A DNA stretch of 64,000 nucleotides from assembly GCF_039555335.1 (NCBI RefSeq), contig NW_027305505.1, forward strand, positions 146,501 through 210,500, in the 5' to 3' direction. Positions 43,160-54,138 of this stretch are shown piece after piece. The stretch is from Amphiura filiformis (taxonomy: Eukaryota; Echinodermata; Ophiuroidea; Amphilepidida; Amphiuridae). Position 1 is the first letter of the stretch. Every line of letters begins with the position of its first letter. The notes under the pieces were generated by a model that was given only the letters and a program-made list of their open reading frames with translations, made no database searches and was not told where the DNA came from. A program made the position numbers and the translations under genes.

Positions 43160-46100
43160 ATACTGAAGATGCGCACACTTAATGCTGAGGACATAGCTGA
43201 ACTAGTTTGCCGACACCATAATGGATATTGGAATGCTGTCTCTGCTGATCAGTCAGTTTGGAGAACAAACTGCTATCAAGATTGGTAAAGGAGCTCTTAA
43301 AGGCATGACGTTATCTCCAGAATTAGTATCGGAATGGATCGATGCCTTTCCTATTTAATACTGTCCATGTTTCAGAGAGGGTAGACACAATTTATTCTGA
43401 TACTACAACAGCCCATCCTGCTCAGAAGCACAAAGAGGAGTTGGATCACAGACGCAAACTGGATGCCAAAGATCGAAAGTATTAGGAAAGTACCCTCATC
43501 CACTAGAAGACACTCGTCCTCATCTGTATAATCCTGTCAGTGGACAAATGACATCTACTGATGTGAATGTAGCAGATTCTCTCACAATTGGAGAACAGAT
43601 GGAAGCGGAATTCATACCTAGTCTTCCAGATGGATTCTACAATGCTATCAGTAGCCCGATGCGCAAACTCAAAAAAGCAAGAGGAAACAAGATCAAGCCC
43701 ATGAACTTCGAGACAATTTTCCTCCGGTTGATAATGGTTAGTGAACGGTGTCAGGTGGATCTTAGGTCTATGTTCAACTATATATGAGCTCTGTGCTGTG
43801 CCTTCATCCCTAATTGATGAATTCGGTTGCCTTCGCAAAAAAACCAAGCCAGATATTGTCAAACGTCTTGGTGTAATCGAGATCTCGCCCAAAAATGAGG
43901 TTGACACAGCTGTTGTACCATGTTGTGGGGCTTTATAGTGGAAGTCCCTCAGATCTGATTGCCTCAATGCAAGCTCGCATGTATCGCTATCCAGACAGAG
44001 CAAAGAAAATCCTTGTCTTCGACAAATACCAGGGCATATCTGTCAAAGATCATGAGAGATTGCGTAAGGCTGACAAGGCTGTCATAGAGTATGAAATCGC
44101 TATTAGGCCTACTATATAGTACTCTACCAAAGAGAGAAGCTGTAATGAAGAGCACAAACAACAAGAAGAAGTTGGAAAGTGTGTTAAGTACCTTCAACCT
44201 GGGAGAGAATATGATAAGAGTCACAATGATAGAGAATATGAGCATGACGAGGCAGACATTACCATTGTGTCCTATGTTATTGATGCTGCCAACTCTGGAC
44301 AGAGCACAATAGGGATTATCTGTGATGATACAGATGTATTTGTCCAACTGGTCTACTGGGTATATTGGGCAAAGCTACAATGCAAGGTGCAAATGGAACG
44401 ATGGGATGGATCAATCCTGAATATCAATGCCACATGTGCCACCTTGGGACCCAAGTATCTCCAGCTGCTAGGAATGCATGCTCTTAGTGGTTGTGACACA
44501 ACGTCATACCCATTCTACAAAGGCAAGACAAGTGCGCTGAATACTTTACTTGCCAGAGACTTCTCAGGTTTGGCGAATGCGCTTGGTGAAGTTAGCTCCA
44601 CCACAGAAGATGTCGTAGAGTCCGCCAAACCTCACTACTTGACATGGTATGGTCAACCACAAAATTATGGCACTACCGCCGATATCTGTAAATTTTGCAC
44701 TTCATGTACTTCGTGCCCATCTGCAGGTGATGCTGTGGAAGTCTGCAAATCAGCAAGCCCCTCCTGAGCCGTCAGCAGATATCACAAAGTTTGGCTGGCA
44801 GATCAAGGACGACACCCCTGTGCCCGTCATTGCTCAATTGGATCCAGCACCACCTGAGCTGATGGACATCATCCAGTGTCACAGTAAAGCACGAGAAAGA
44901 AAGTGCGGGACCCAGGCGTGCAGCTGTCATACGGAGCATCACACATGTACCTCATTTTGCAAATGTAATGAAGACGTGTGCTGCAATCCTTACACCAAAA
45001 GGATGACTGAAGACGTTACGAATGATGGAAATGATGAGGACTGAAGAGGAGAAGGATGAGGACGAGACTGAAGAGGAGAAGGATGAGGACGAGACTGAAG
45101 AGGAGTATGATGAGGACGAAACTGAAGAGGGGAATGATGAGGACGAAACTGAAGAGGAGAATGATGAGGACGAAACTCAAGAGGAGAATGATGAGGACGA
45201 AACTCAAGAGGAGAATGATGAGGACGAAACTCAAGAGTAGAATGATGAGGACGAAACTCAAGAGGAGAATGATGAGGACGAAACTCAAGAGGAGAATGAT
45301 GAGGACGAAACTCAAGAGGAGAATGATGAGGACGAAACTGAAGAGGAGAATGCTGAGGACGAAACTGAAGAGGAGAATGATGAGGACGAAACTGAAGAGG
45401 AGAATGATGAGGACGAAACTGAAGAGGAGAATGATGAGGAAGAAACTGAAGAGGAGAATGATGAGGACGAAACTGACGAGGAGAATGATGAGGACGAAAC
45501 TGAAGAGGAGAATGATGAGGACGAAACTGAAGAGGAGAATGATGAGGACGAAACTGAAGATGAGAATGATGAGGACGAAACTGACGAGGAGAATGATGAG
45601 GACGAAACTGAAGAGGAGAATGATGAGGACGAAACTGAAGAGGAGAATGATGAGGACGAAACTGAAGATGAGAATGATGAGGACGAAACTGACGAGGAGA
45701 ATGATGAGGACGAAACTGAAGAGGAGAATGATGAGGACGAAACTGAAGAGGAGAATGATGAGGACGAAACTGAAGAGGAGAATGATGAGGACGAGACTGA
45801 AGAGGAGAATGATGAGGACGAAACTGAAGAAGGGAATGATGAGGACGAAACTCAAGAGGAGAATGATGAGGACGAAACTCAAGAGGAGAATGATGATGAC
45901 GAAACTGAAGAGGAGAACGATGAGGACGAAACTCAAGAGGAGAATGATGAGGACGAAACTGAAGAGGAGAATGATGAGGACGAAACTGAAGAGGAGAATG
46001 ATGAGGACGAAACTGAAGAGGAGAATGATGAGGACGAAACTGAAGAGGAGAATGATGAGGACGAAACTGAAGAGGAGAATGATGAGGACGAAACTGAAGA

Positions 46101-46628
46101 GGAGAATGATGAGGACGAAACTGAAGAGGAGAATGATGAGGACGAAACTCAAGAGGAGAATGATGAGGACGAAACTCAAGAGGAGAATGATGAGGACGAA
46201 ACTCAAGAGGAGAATGATGAGGACGAAACTCAAGAGGAGAATGATGAGGACGAAACTGAAGAAGAGAATGATGAGGACGAAACTGAAGAGGAGAATGATG
46301 AGGACGAGACTGAAGAGGAGAATGGTGAGGACGAAACTGAAGAAGAGGATGATGAGGACGAAACTGAAGAGGAGAATGATGAGGACGAAACTGAAGAGGA
46401 GAATGATGAGGACGAAACTGAAGAGGAGAATGATGAGGACGAAACTGAAGAGGAGAATGATGAGGACGAAACTGAAGAGGAGAATGATGAGGACGAAACT
46501 GAAGAAGAGAATGATGAGGACGAGAATGGGAGAGGAGAATGATGAGGAGAATGAAGAGGAGAATGATGAGGCAGACAGTATTTTGGATCAAAATGACGAT
46601 GGCATGGACTTGGATGATGAGTGGAAGT
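43160..46628 (+). pseudogene. EEAD/DTD/GCDT-CXC family gene, broken
   Basis: Translations across frames give an ordered protein: a segment with KIGKGALKGMTLSPELVSEW; DTTTAHPAQKHKEELDHRRK; DSLTIGEQMEAEFIPSLP; ILVFDKYQGISVKDHERLRK; then HDEADITIVSYVI, CDDTDVFVQLVYW and LLGMHALSGCDTTSYPFYKG; then ADITKFGWQIKDDTPVPVIA; then a cysteine-rich CXC segment (CGTQACSCHTEHHTCTSFCK); then a long acidic tail. The EAD and DTD acid positions recall PIN/FEN1-like nucleases, but that is only a resemblance. I know this as a widespread uncharacterised invertebrate transposon-associated family. At least five stops or frameshifts occur, including TAG at 45238-45240. It sits between subterminal repeats as the only gene of its element. 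Confidence 0.75.
45040..46525 (+). repeat. 27-bp acidic coding minisatellite, about 54 copies
   Basis: The unit GAGGAGAATGATGAGGACGAA plus ACTGAA encodes EENDEDETE in the frame of the CXC-family gene. About 54 copies follow each other with point changes only (GAA/CAA, GAG/GAA, occasional GAT) and no length change. The frame holds until about 46525, where a one-base shift precedes the acidic C-terminus ending DDGMDLDDEWK at 46628. A TAG interrupts the frame at 45238-45240. Confidence 0.93.
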
Positions 46629-47636
46629 GACAAATGGTAATAATGTACAGTAAACACCAACTTATGGTATACATGTCTAACACATAACATATATCAAGCT
46701 ACGGGTAAGGGTTTTATTACACTATATAATAACAAATACACAACTTCAAGTTATGTGTTATGGACTATGGACAATTTTTAAAGCTCACAGATATTTAGGG
46801 AATTGATAGGATATTGGCCCAAAATCATGAAATAAAAAGGTATTGATAAGAGTTAGATCTTAGAGCATTTGGAGTTACCTTGATGCATTTCATGGTACCA
46901 TTATAAATGCTTAAGATGCTTCTTACCTAAAAAATTTATATAACACTCTGCAGTTTTATTAGTAGAACGGATGCAGCTATTGAATTAACGTGAAGTTATA
47001 CATGTAATAAGAGCAGAGGTGTGGTGGTTATCTAGATGTTACCCAACCAGGCAAAGTACAGGGAATAAATACCAGTGACAACAAAAATAAAAAATGGAAA
47101 ATGTATTTCATACTATGGTTATTTACGAGAAATTTTGAATACCTTCTGGCAGCCATCTTGGATTCGAGCTGATCCCGCCATCTTGGACTTGAGCTAATCC
47201 CATCATTTGAGCTGATCCCGACGTTATAAGAGAACAGTTACTCCAGAAAATGGATTCCTCGCACCAAAAAACCCTTGAAATGATACATTGCACATTAATT
47301 TTGGGCAAGGGGCTCAAAAGTTGCATTTTCAAGATGGCAGATGGCGGCCATCTTGGATTTGAGCTGATCCCGACCTTTTAAGAGAATAGTAACTCCAGAA
47401 ATGGATTTCTTGCCCCCAAAAACCCTTGAAATGATAAATTGCACTTTAATTTTGGGCAAAGGGTCCAAAAGATGTATTTTCAAGATGGCAGATGGCGGCC
47501 ATATTGGATTTATGCAATTTGGCAACTAAGCTAAATTTGCTCAGGGACCCCTTGAGACCACAAATCAAGAAAAAAACTTCATAGTACCAACTATTGCAAG
47601 GTTGGTGTACATGGCCTATAGGGGTGTCAACTGGAC
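46629..47636. repeat. Right flank and subterminal repeats of the 5.35-kb element
   Basis: 46629-47130 is AT-rich 3' flank without a gene. From about 47140, three inverted copies of the subterminal unit follow (CATCTTGGATT..GAGCTGATCCCGAC), then the inverted terminal repeat to 47636. Confidence 0.8.
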
Positions 47637-47638
47637 TA

Positions 47639-48123
47639 TCCATGGGTGAGGCACATGTAGACCTTGTCCAGTTTTAAAACAAAACCTGAAGCCAAGTACT
47701 TGAGACCCATGCACCTGCCAAAGAAAAACCATGTACCGTTCAGGATGCCCGACGCTTACGTAGGCGGAGCGAACGGCGCTGGCGTAAAACAAGGACTGAA
47801 GTTGACCGTCAAGCCTATATTGATTCCCAGAGGGAAGCTGCAACAACCATTAGCAAAGAGAACGCATCTTTTTATAATGAAAGGCTACTCAATTGTAACA
47901 CTAAGGACACGTATAAGACTATAAATGCTCTTTTGAATAAGACCTCACGTGACCTTCCTGATAGTAGCTCTCCAGGTACATTAGCTAATGATTTCTGTAA
48001 ATATTTCATTGGTAAAGTAGAAACAATTCGTGCTGATGTTGATGCTGTCTATGCTACCTCTTCAAACACCACTTCTCAATGTTCTACATCTAGCACATTG
48101 CAATGCTCGTTTGACAAATACTG
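47639..48123 (+). pseudogene. L2-like ORF2 linker between endonuclease and RT
   Basis: After the TIR element the LINE frame resumes. From about 47699 it reads LETHAPAK, then RRRSERRWRKTRTEVDRQAY, then TYKTINALLNKTSRDLP, then ANDFCKYFIGKVETIRADVD. This is the usual L2/CR1 linker. It ends CSFDKYWT and joins the RT palm directly, so about 120 residues of RT fingers are missing. Stops around 47668 and 47695 break the beginning. Confidence 0.8.
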
Positions 48124-48126
48124 GAC

Positions 48127-49230
48127 TTGACTGCCGCATTTGATACGGTGGATCACCGTATTCTGTTGCAGCGGCTGAACCAAGAAGTTGGCATCATTGG
48201 TGATGCTCATAGAGTGTTTCAGTCCTACCTTGAAAATCGCAGTAGTCGGGTCTTTGTGAAGGGATGCAATTCTGATCAGGTTCATCTGCCTTATGGTGTC
48301 CCCCAGGGATCGGTCATTGGCCCGATATTGTTCACCTATTACACTCATGCCATCGGGAACATTATTCGTAATCATGGCCTCCAATATCACCTCTATGCTG
48401 TTGATGTTCAGCTGATTATCACCTTTAATCCTGCCATCCCGGGTGATGCAGCTTGTGCCTTGTTCAAACTTTCCAACTGCATCCATGAGCTACAAGCTTG
48501 GCTTTACAGTAACAAGCTCAAGCTCAATATGGCGAAGACTGAGTTTTTTGCTGCCTCTGATTATCACTACATTAATCTCAAACATCTCACCCTTTATTTG
48601 GATGGGTTGGAGATCTCTGTATCTTCATCCATAAAGAATTTAGAGGTCATCTTTGACCATGACATGAAGATGTCCAGTTATGTTGCACATTTGTCCAAAA
48701 CTTTGAACTGGCAGATTGGCAATATTTGGAGGATTTGGCGGTTCCTCAGTTTTGATGCGTGTACCAATGCGGTTAGGACTCTTGTCCTGTACAAGATTGA
48801 TTACTGCTCCTCCTTGCTTAATGGCATCTCCCAGAAAAACCACACCCGCCTACAGCTTCTCCAGAACAAGTGCGCCAGACTCATTTTCAGAGAACCAAAA
48901 TATACGCATACTTCTCCTTTACTTCATAGTCTGCACTGGCTTCCAGTTGCTAAACGTGTCCAGTTCCGCACTCTAGTCCATGTTTATAAGGTTCTTGCTT
49001 CATCTACACCTGAATACCTGTCATCAATCCTTCACACCCGTCATTCTGGGTACTCTTTGCGCTCTACTGCTGCCACTTGTCTTTCCATTCCAAGATCCCA
49101 CAAGTTGGCTGGTGACAGAGCATTTTCCATCATTGCCACTGTTCTATGGAATAGCTTGCCTTCCCACATTCGTGACTCTCCCAATGTCCAAACTTTCAAA
49201 AAGAACCTAAAAACTCACCTTTTCACCTAA
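48127..49230 (+). pseudogene. L2-like reverse transcriptase with altered active site
   Basis: The 367-residue frame begins inside the palm (LTAAFDTVDHRILL). It contains GVPQGSVIGPILF and then YAVDVQLII, where active L2 proteins have YADD, so the catalytic aspartate pair is lost. The C-terminal domain is complete: LVLYKIDYCSSLLNG, HWLPVAKRVQFRTLVHVYK, LRSTAA and LWNSLPSHIRD to FKKNLKTHLFT. The 3' flank has AAGCGCTCACTAAATC and TATTATTATT, the L2-type tail. It normally copies LINE RNA at the nicked target. This copy cannot do so. Confidence 0.88.
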
Positions 49231-49333
49231 TGTTTCCTCCCTCTTGCGTTTTTTTTTCATTTTCCATAGCGCTTTGTTTCTTCATTTAAAAAGCGCTCAC
49301 TAAATCTGTGTATTATTATTATATTATTATTAT

Positions 49334-50163
49334 CTCAGTTTTTCCGCTGTGTTGGCCTGTAGGTAATTTTTTGTGCCCATGAGCCTTCACAAAAACCTCT
49401 CAAAGCCTGAAACAAGACTTTGAGAAGGCATTTCTGCATCACCATGTTGACTCAGTGCTGTGAGTTCTTCAGGTGTTGCTTCAGTGAATGCCTTGAAGGC
49501 AGTCTTCTTGCCTATATCTCTGATACATTGTATGTCCACATGTGTCGCATCCTGCTAAACAACGAAATAACGGAAGCGCTGAGCGCTGCTGCTTTTTTGT
49601 CCCAAGACTTTTGGTTTCAGCAAGATTATCCTTCTGTTGTCACCTGTTTCCATAAGCATGGTTGTCTGAAGACCAAGAACCGTGAGTCTTCGAAGAGCAA
49701 GGACCATAGCATCTGTATCTTTGGGTCATGATATGGACATTCTTTCCAGCTTCAGAGATCTCTGCTACATGTAGCATGATTAGAGTGTCTGCTTCCTCTT
49801 GTGTACTAACACCTGTCGGTCGATGGCTGAACATCATTCATGTTGCTTTTCACATGCATACGTGGTACATTGACTACTGGAATCTTCAGCTGCAAAACTT
49901 TGTTTGCCAGGTAGATTGTGAGGGAGTCCTTAGTTTCATTGTTAGCCAAAAATAGCTTTGAGTCATGGATGGGGGTTGTGTCAGCAACGATGTAGGCTCT
50001 CGCTGATGATTGAACTCCTAACTTTTCTCTTCCATAATTATCAAAGATGACACGGCAACCTTCATAGTCACTGTAACACGTACGTTTAAAAAATAAAATG
50101 CAAGGTGAACAATAGCCCAATAGGAATGACCATGTCAAGCTCTTATATAGGCAACAGGGCACT
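49334..50163 (-). pseudogene. CXC-family gene, N-terminal half, minus strand
   Basis: Reading minus: CRVIFDNYGREKL, then ARAYIVADTTPIHDSKLFL, then STQEEADTLIMLHV, then after one frameshift DTDAMVLALRRL and TGDNRRIILLKP, then an AGCDT-like site (AG, stop, QDATHVDI here) and GKKTAFKAFTEATPEELTALS. These match, in order, the EAD, DTD and GCDT motifs of the gene at 43160-46628, although the two proteins are far apart. The gene then ran on through 40755-40603 and 10832-10763 before the LINE and the array split it. Stops and shifts make it dead. Confidence 0.78.
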
Positions 50164-50235
50164 ATATTAGTAATCCTTATGGGCTAATCAATGGTTCACT
50201 GCAGCTTGGGAGAGTGACAAGAACCCTCTGCTCAA

Positions 50236-50526
50236 TCATAATCCCGAAAGATGTTGATGTACACGGATCTTGAAGGATTGAGCTCCATAATCAGTGATCT
50301 CTCCAACTACACTGTCTGGGAGTCCATTCCAAACATGGACTGCAACATGGACGAAAGTTCTGCCGGTTGACAAGGTTGTTGAGACTGACTCAGTCAGTGC
50401 ATGACTTGGCATTGAGAGACTGGTGCGAGTGGCTCGTCTGATCATGTAAGGCTTGGCCAGCAATGCTTTCAAGTCTGGCGGGCACAACCTGGTGTGCATC
50501 TTGTAGAGCACAGATGCAGCAGCCAC
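50236..50526 (-). pseudogene. CR1/L2-type LINE C-terminal fragment
   Basis: A 96-codon minus-strand frame reads AASVLYKMHTRLCPPDLKAL, then AHALTE-like sequence, FVHVAVHVWNGLPDSVVG and SFKIRVHQHL. This is the extreme C-terminus of a CR1/L2-like ORF2 (compare LWNSLP and FK..L..HL). It differs from the two L2 copies in this window, and it lies in the centre of the palindromic CXC element. Confidence 0.75.
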
Positions 50527-50563
50527 CTGTCGTCTGTGATGTAAAGGGACATCAAAAGCAGCA

Positions 50564-51157
50564 GCGGTTCCGGCATTTCATTGTTTAACAGAATGCAATA
50601 CATGTGGACATATCAGAGGTATAGGCAAGAAGACTGCCTTTAAGGAAGAACTCACAGCACTGAGTCAACTTTTTGATGCAGAAATGCCTTCTCAAAGTGT
50701 TGTTTCAGGCTGTGAGAGGTTTTTGTGCAGGCTCATGTGCACAAAAAATGACCTACAGGCCAACACAGCTGAAAAACTGAGATGGAAACGCTTCAAGAGC
50801 CAACCAGGTGGATTCATACAATCCCACCAAATTCTGGTGCGTGGCATCAACACATTCTGCGGGCGCATATGCAAGCATATGTTTGGAGTCAAGACCTTGT
50901 GTGGTAAATCCAAATATTCCAGACTTGTTCAAGCTAGGATGGTCGAGTGATGCAGATAACATTCCAGTACCTATCCTGTCAGACATTGCAATAGCTCCCG
51001 AGTCTGTTGTCGAGCTTATTAGGTGCGGATGTGGAATAAGCAAATGCTCCAGAAGATGCTCCTGCAGACGACACAATCTGACTTGTACAGAAGCATGTGC
51101 TTGTGGAGCAGATGAAGAGTGTACCAATACAGCTGTGCACCAAACTTAGGAACTTGG
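50564..51157 (+). pseudogene. CXC-family gene, C-terminal half, plus strand
   Basis: The frames read CDTCGHIRGIGKKTAFKEE, DAEMPSQSVVSGCERFLCR, NTAEKLRWKRFKSQPGGF and INTFCGRICKHMFGVK. Then, in the 50808-51149 frame, come GWSSDADNIPVPILSDIAIA and a CXC domain with nine or more cysteines (CGCGISKCSRRCSCRRHNLT, CTEACACGADEECTN). CXC domains bind zinc and DNA in tesmin/LIN54-type proteins. The uninterrupted TA at 50935-50936 is the site that carries the 29.8-kb array in the inverted copy. It lacks the N-terminal half, which exists only in the opposite orientation at 49640-50163. Confidence 0.8.
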
Positions 51158-51503
51158 TTACGCTCCCTCCACACAAACAGTCTGCCAATGGCCACTTATA
51201 ACGCCGTTTCTGATTGGCTACACGTATGTACACCTAGAGCTGTACATACTTGATAAGTTGATTGACCTCAGTCAGCTGGCGGAGCGATGCAATCTCGCGA
51301 GTGTTTACTTTCGGGTCAAAATTGCTCATGAATATGAAGTAGCCGTCTAGCCGATCGACCAATTGAAAGCCTTGTTTGACGTCAAGCTGGATGACGTCGT
51401 GAGGGAACCGTTAGCCAATCAAAAAGGACTAGTTCGTTATCATTGGCAGACTGTTTGTGTGGAGGGAACGGAACCAAGCTGGCTGCATTGGGGACTAAGG
51501 AAC
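51158..51503. mobile_element. MITE with CTCCCTCCACACAAACAGTC ends
   Basis: The inverted ends CTCCCTCCACACAAACAGTC and GACTGTTTGTGTGGAGGGA lie near 51165 and 51470. Flanking AGGAACTT copies (about 51149 and 51498) may be the target duplication. It was inserted at or just after the end of the CXC coding region. 51504-52121 holds no gene that I recognise. Confidence 0.65.
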
Positions 51504-52121
51504 TTTAAAATTACTAATAACATAGATGATGACAACTAGGCAATTAAATGCCTCAAGGTTAAATACCACTAATTATGTATTACACGTGTTTCAATGGGAA
51601 AATGCCTAATTTCGGGTGAAATTTTCTCATATTCAGAACTCTCACAGTTCAATGCCACCAATATCAGGTAAAACTATATGATTTAGATACCAAATGATCA
51701 AAAATTCAACATAGGTTGACCTGAGACTTTTCTTGTTTTAACGCACTGAACCGTAAACACCTTAAAATGACAGTGCGCCCTCGAAGCTGAAAGTTACAAT
51801 ATGATAGGGCGACTATTTACTAAAAACCGAAGCCATGCGTATTAATTTTGGTAATATTACATCAAAAATGTCATATAATGAGAGAAAATGTACCATTTTG
51901 AAGCATCAAACTCTAAAAAGTACTTTTTGGCTATATAACTTGATCAATTTCAGCGATTTTAATGCAGTCCTTTCGAATGCCATGAAAACAAATAGTTCCT
52001 CAGCGTATTTCAATGTATCGCCCAGGCCTATTAGTGGTATTTAACCTCAAGGTCAGCTCTATCATAAATGTTTAAAGTTGAATTACAATATTGAAATTTC
52101 AACCTTTAAAAACATTATTTT

Positions 52122-52985
52122 CTGCATTTCATTGCAAATATGCTGAAAAATTAATCTTAACCAATTTCAAGTCACTTTGGCGGCCATCTTGAAAGGTGAA
52201 ATGCACCTATATTCTCCTTAAACAATGTTGTTGCACTACTTTAAGATGTTTAGAACCATTTCCTTATCCATATCTGACAGAAATGAGATACATGTACATG
52301 TATTTTACTCTCAATGATAGTAATTGCTTAAAGCGGTATGCCATATTTTGAATTTAGAGGCCATCTTGGATTGGATAAAATGCCAAATTAAGTGTTTAGT
52401 TCTCAGTGGATTCTCAGAAACATAAGTAGTGAAAATAATCAGGAAAAAGGAAAGAAATCAATGTCCTTAGCTGGCAGACCATTTAAGACAAATTGGCGGC
52501 CATTTTGGATTTGGCAGCCATCTTGGATTCTAAAAAATGATCCTAATTATGTTATTAGTGAATTTTGACAATCAAAAGTATAAATAATCATTAAGAAAAT
52601 ATGACTTCGTGAGCTTTCGAGACAAATACGGCTTAAAAAAGACTTACTATAGTGGCCATTTTGAATTTCAAAATGGCCGCCGAAGACACATTCGAAAAAA
52701 ATGGAACCAACTCAGGTATTGTGACCTAGGGTATAAGGGTGCAAAAAAACATTGGTTCCACTAGTGTAGCAAATTTTGCACTGACTTATGATAATTCTAC
52801 GTAACACCATGTACTATGTTATTAATGAAATAAAAACTAATTAATCAGAATTAATGCTAAATTTATACTTTTCAATATCAAAAAAGCAATTAATAATGGT
52901 CAGTTAATTGATTGCATAAATAATAAGGATCGCCTAATCATCGATGGTCGATAGAAAGATCGAACTAATTTGTTTCTATTGCCAT
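52122..52985. repeat. Right long inverted end of the composite element
   Basis: This is the reverse complement of 10009-10762 plus an extra AT-rich segment near 52820-52920. Subterminal CCATCTTGGATT and AAAATGGCCGCC motifs recur near 52185, 52366, 52497 and 52670. Confidence 0.8.
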
Positions 52986-53270
52986 TAGGCATTCTTGGAG
53001 CTGTTTAAAGGAATTTCCGCAACCTTCATTCCAAAGTATTACATTCGGCATGGCCTTTTTGGTCATGATAGTAAGTGGGCCTGCAATATCTTCGAATCTG
53101 GGGAAATATTTTCGGTAGTAACCAGTCCCAAGAAATGTCCGCACATATCTCTTGAGTGAAATACAAGTCGGAAAATGTGTACATTTGTAACAAACAAACA
53201 CGTCTGACAGTGACATTGCAGCGCAGTGACTGATTGATTCGGCAGCTTGGCATAGAATTCTTCATTCAAT
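52986..53270 (-). pseudogene. Ty3/Gypsy pol fragment: end of reverse transcriptase
   Basis: The minus strand reads VRTFLGTGYYRKYFPRFEDI, then AGPLTIMTKK, then FKQLQECLM. This is the conserved end of Gypsy RT (VRSFLGL..YYR.FI..F..IA.PL..L..K). It stops where the right inverted end of the 43-kb element begins and is continued by the RNase H start at 10008 on the other side. Upstream frames (53026-53269) are shifted. No LTR or gag was found around it. Confidence 0.82.
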
Positions 53271-53420
53271 GTAGTGATTTCTAGAGTGCGTGATACTAAG
53301 CATTCGAACTGCTAGTTTAAAATCTCTTAATCGTGTTTAAATCGGGACAGAAATATGAATTTGGTTTAAATCTACTTTAAGCTTACAAAGTTACAATACA
53401 CAAGATACATCGATCAAGGA

Positions 53421-53475
53421 CAAGTTGACACGTTTGACAATTTGATGTCAACTCAATTCTGCCCTGGCGGGACAT
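53421..53475 (+). repeat. Diverged direct repeat, copy 1 (partner 54083-54138)
   Basis: AGTTGACACGTTTGACAATTT..GATGTCAACT..CTGCCCTGGC recurs with substitutions near 54088 (AGTTGACATGTTTGATATTTT, GATGTTAACT, CAGCCCTGGC). The pair brackets the MITE at 53645-54075. A partial duplication is likely. Confidence 0.6.
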
Positions 53476-53644
53476 TGATATTATTGATAACGGACGAAAA
53501 CTGCAAGGATGTGTTAAATTTGTAGTGTAAAGGCCTCATTTTTAACACATGGATGCTGTCCAACCGTACTGTGTAAAATATTGTAAAAATCATAAATTCG
53601 TTTATAGGAAATACACCACCTTATAACGCTGAATAATTCTTCAC

Positions 53645-54075
53645 TAAGAGTTTGTTTCCAAAAGGCATTAAGTCCAATAGCTGCCCTTTGTCACATTTTC
53701 TGGCATGTTTTTACATTTTTCAGGTTTTTAAATGACATTTAACGATTGGAATGGATATGTTTGTAACTCTAGTAATAATTCTCCAACTATTTTCAATATC
53801 ATTTTGTCCCCTAAAGTTCTCCAATTCCAGGTTTAAAAATGGTGTCATTGGACTTAATGCCTTTTGGAACGAAAAAAGATTTTCTTTATATTTATTGTTT
53901 TCTTCTTTGCACGTGGGCGGTTAAAGAGATTTGCATTTTGTTTAAAGATAACCAAAAAATTGTTACAACTATATAATAGCAAGGTTACCATGGTTACTGC
54001 TTCTCTTTTGGAATATCTTAAAATAAAACATTCCATAAGGCAGCCTTTGGACTTAATGCCTTTTTGAAACCAAAC
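53645..54075. mobile_element. Nested MITE pair with CATTAAGTCCAA ends
   Basis: The left end reads AAGAGTTTGTTTCCAAAAGG then CATTAAGTCCAA; the right end (54040-54075) is its inverse. A third inverse copy at 53845-53868 shows a second end inside, so one element probably inserted into, or partly duplicated, another. The interior shows no transposase. Confidence 0.7.
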
Positions 54076-54138
54076 TCTTTATTAATAAAGTTGACATGTT
54101 TGATATTTTGATGTTAACTTAATGCAGCCCTGGCTAGC

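Larger units (their letters stand above)
42288..47636 (+). mobile_element. 5.35-kb TIR element carrying a CXC-family gene
   Basis: Both ends read inward as GTCCAGTTGACA and are flanked by TA. The inverted ends match over several hundred bases after a small gap (CCTTGCAATAGTTGGTACTA in both). Inside are roughly 150-bp direct subterminal repeats on both sides, then one gene on the + strand. The LINE coding sequence around it (DDS, then PW) becomes continuous if the element and one TA are removed. It is probably an autonomous DNA transposon of an uncertain superfamily, now dead. Confidence 0.8.
40756..49333 (+). mobile_element. L2-like LINE, nearly full span but interrupted twice
   Basis: Order on the + strand: N-terminal region, EEP endonuclease, linker, reverse transcriptase, C-terminal domain, then a 3' tail with TATTATTATTATT (ends about 49333). 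Flanks GAAGCGTTT (left) and CTCAGTTTTT (right) are contiguous in the paralogue near 50775-50790. Two later insertions sit inside: 41621-41988 and 42288-47636. Its own sequence adds up to about 2.9 kb, so the element is also internally deleted, mainly in the RT fingers. Confidence 0.85.

Noticed and set aside
44990..46690. Long frames of 405, 524 and 566 codons across the 27-bp repeat
   Set aside because: They are shadows of the acidic minisatellite. The frame that agrees with the upstream CXC gene is the Glu/Asp-rich one.
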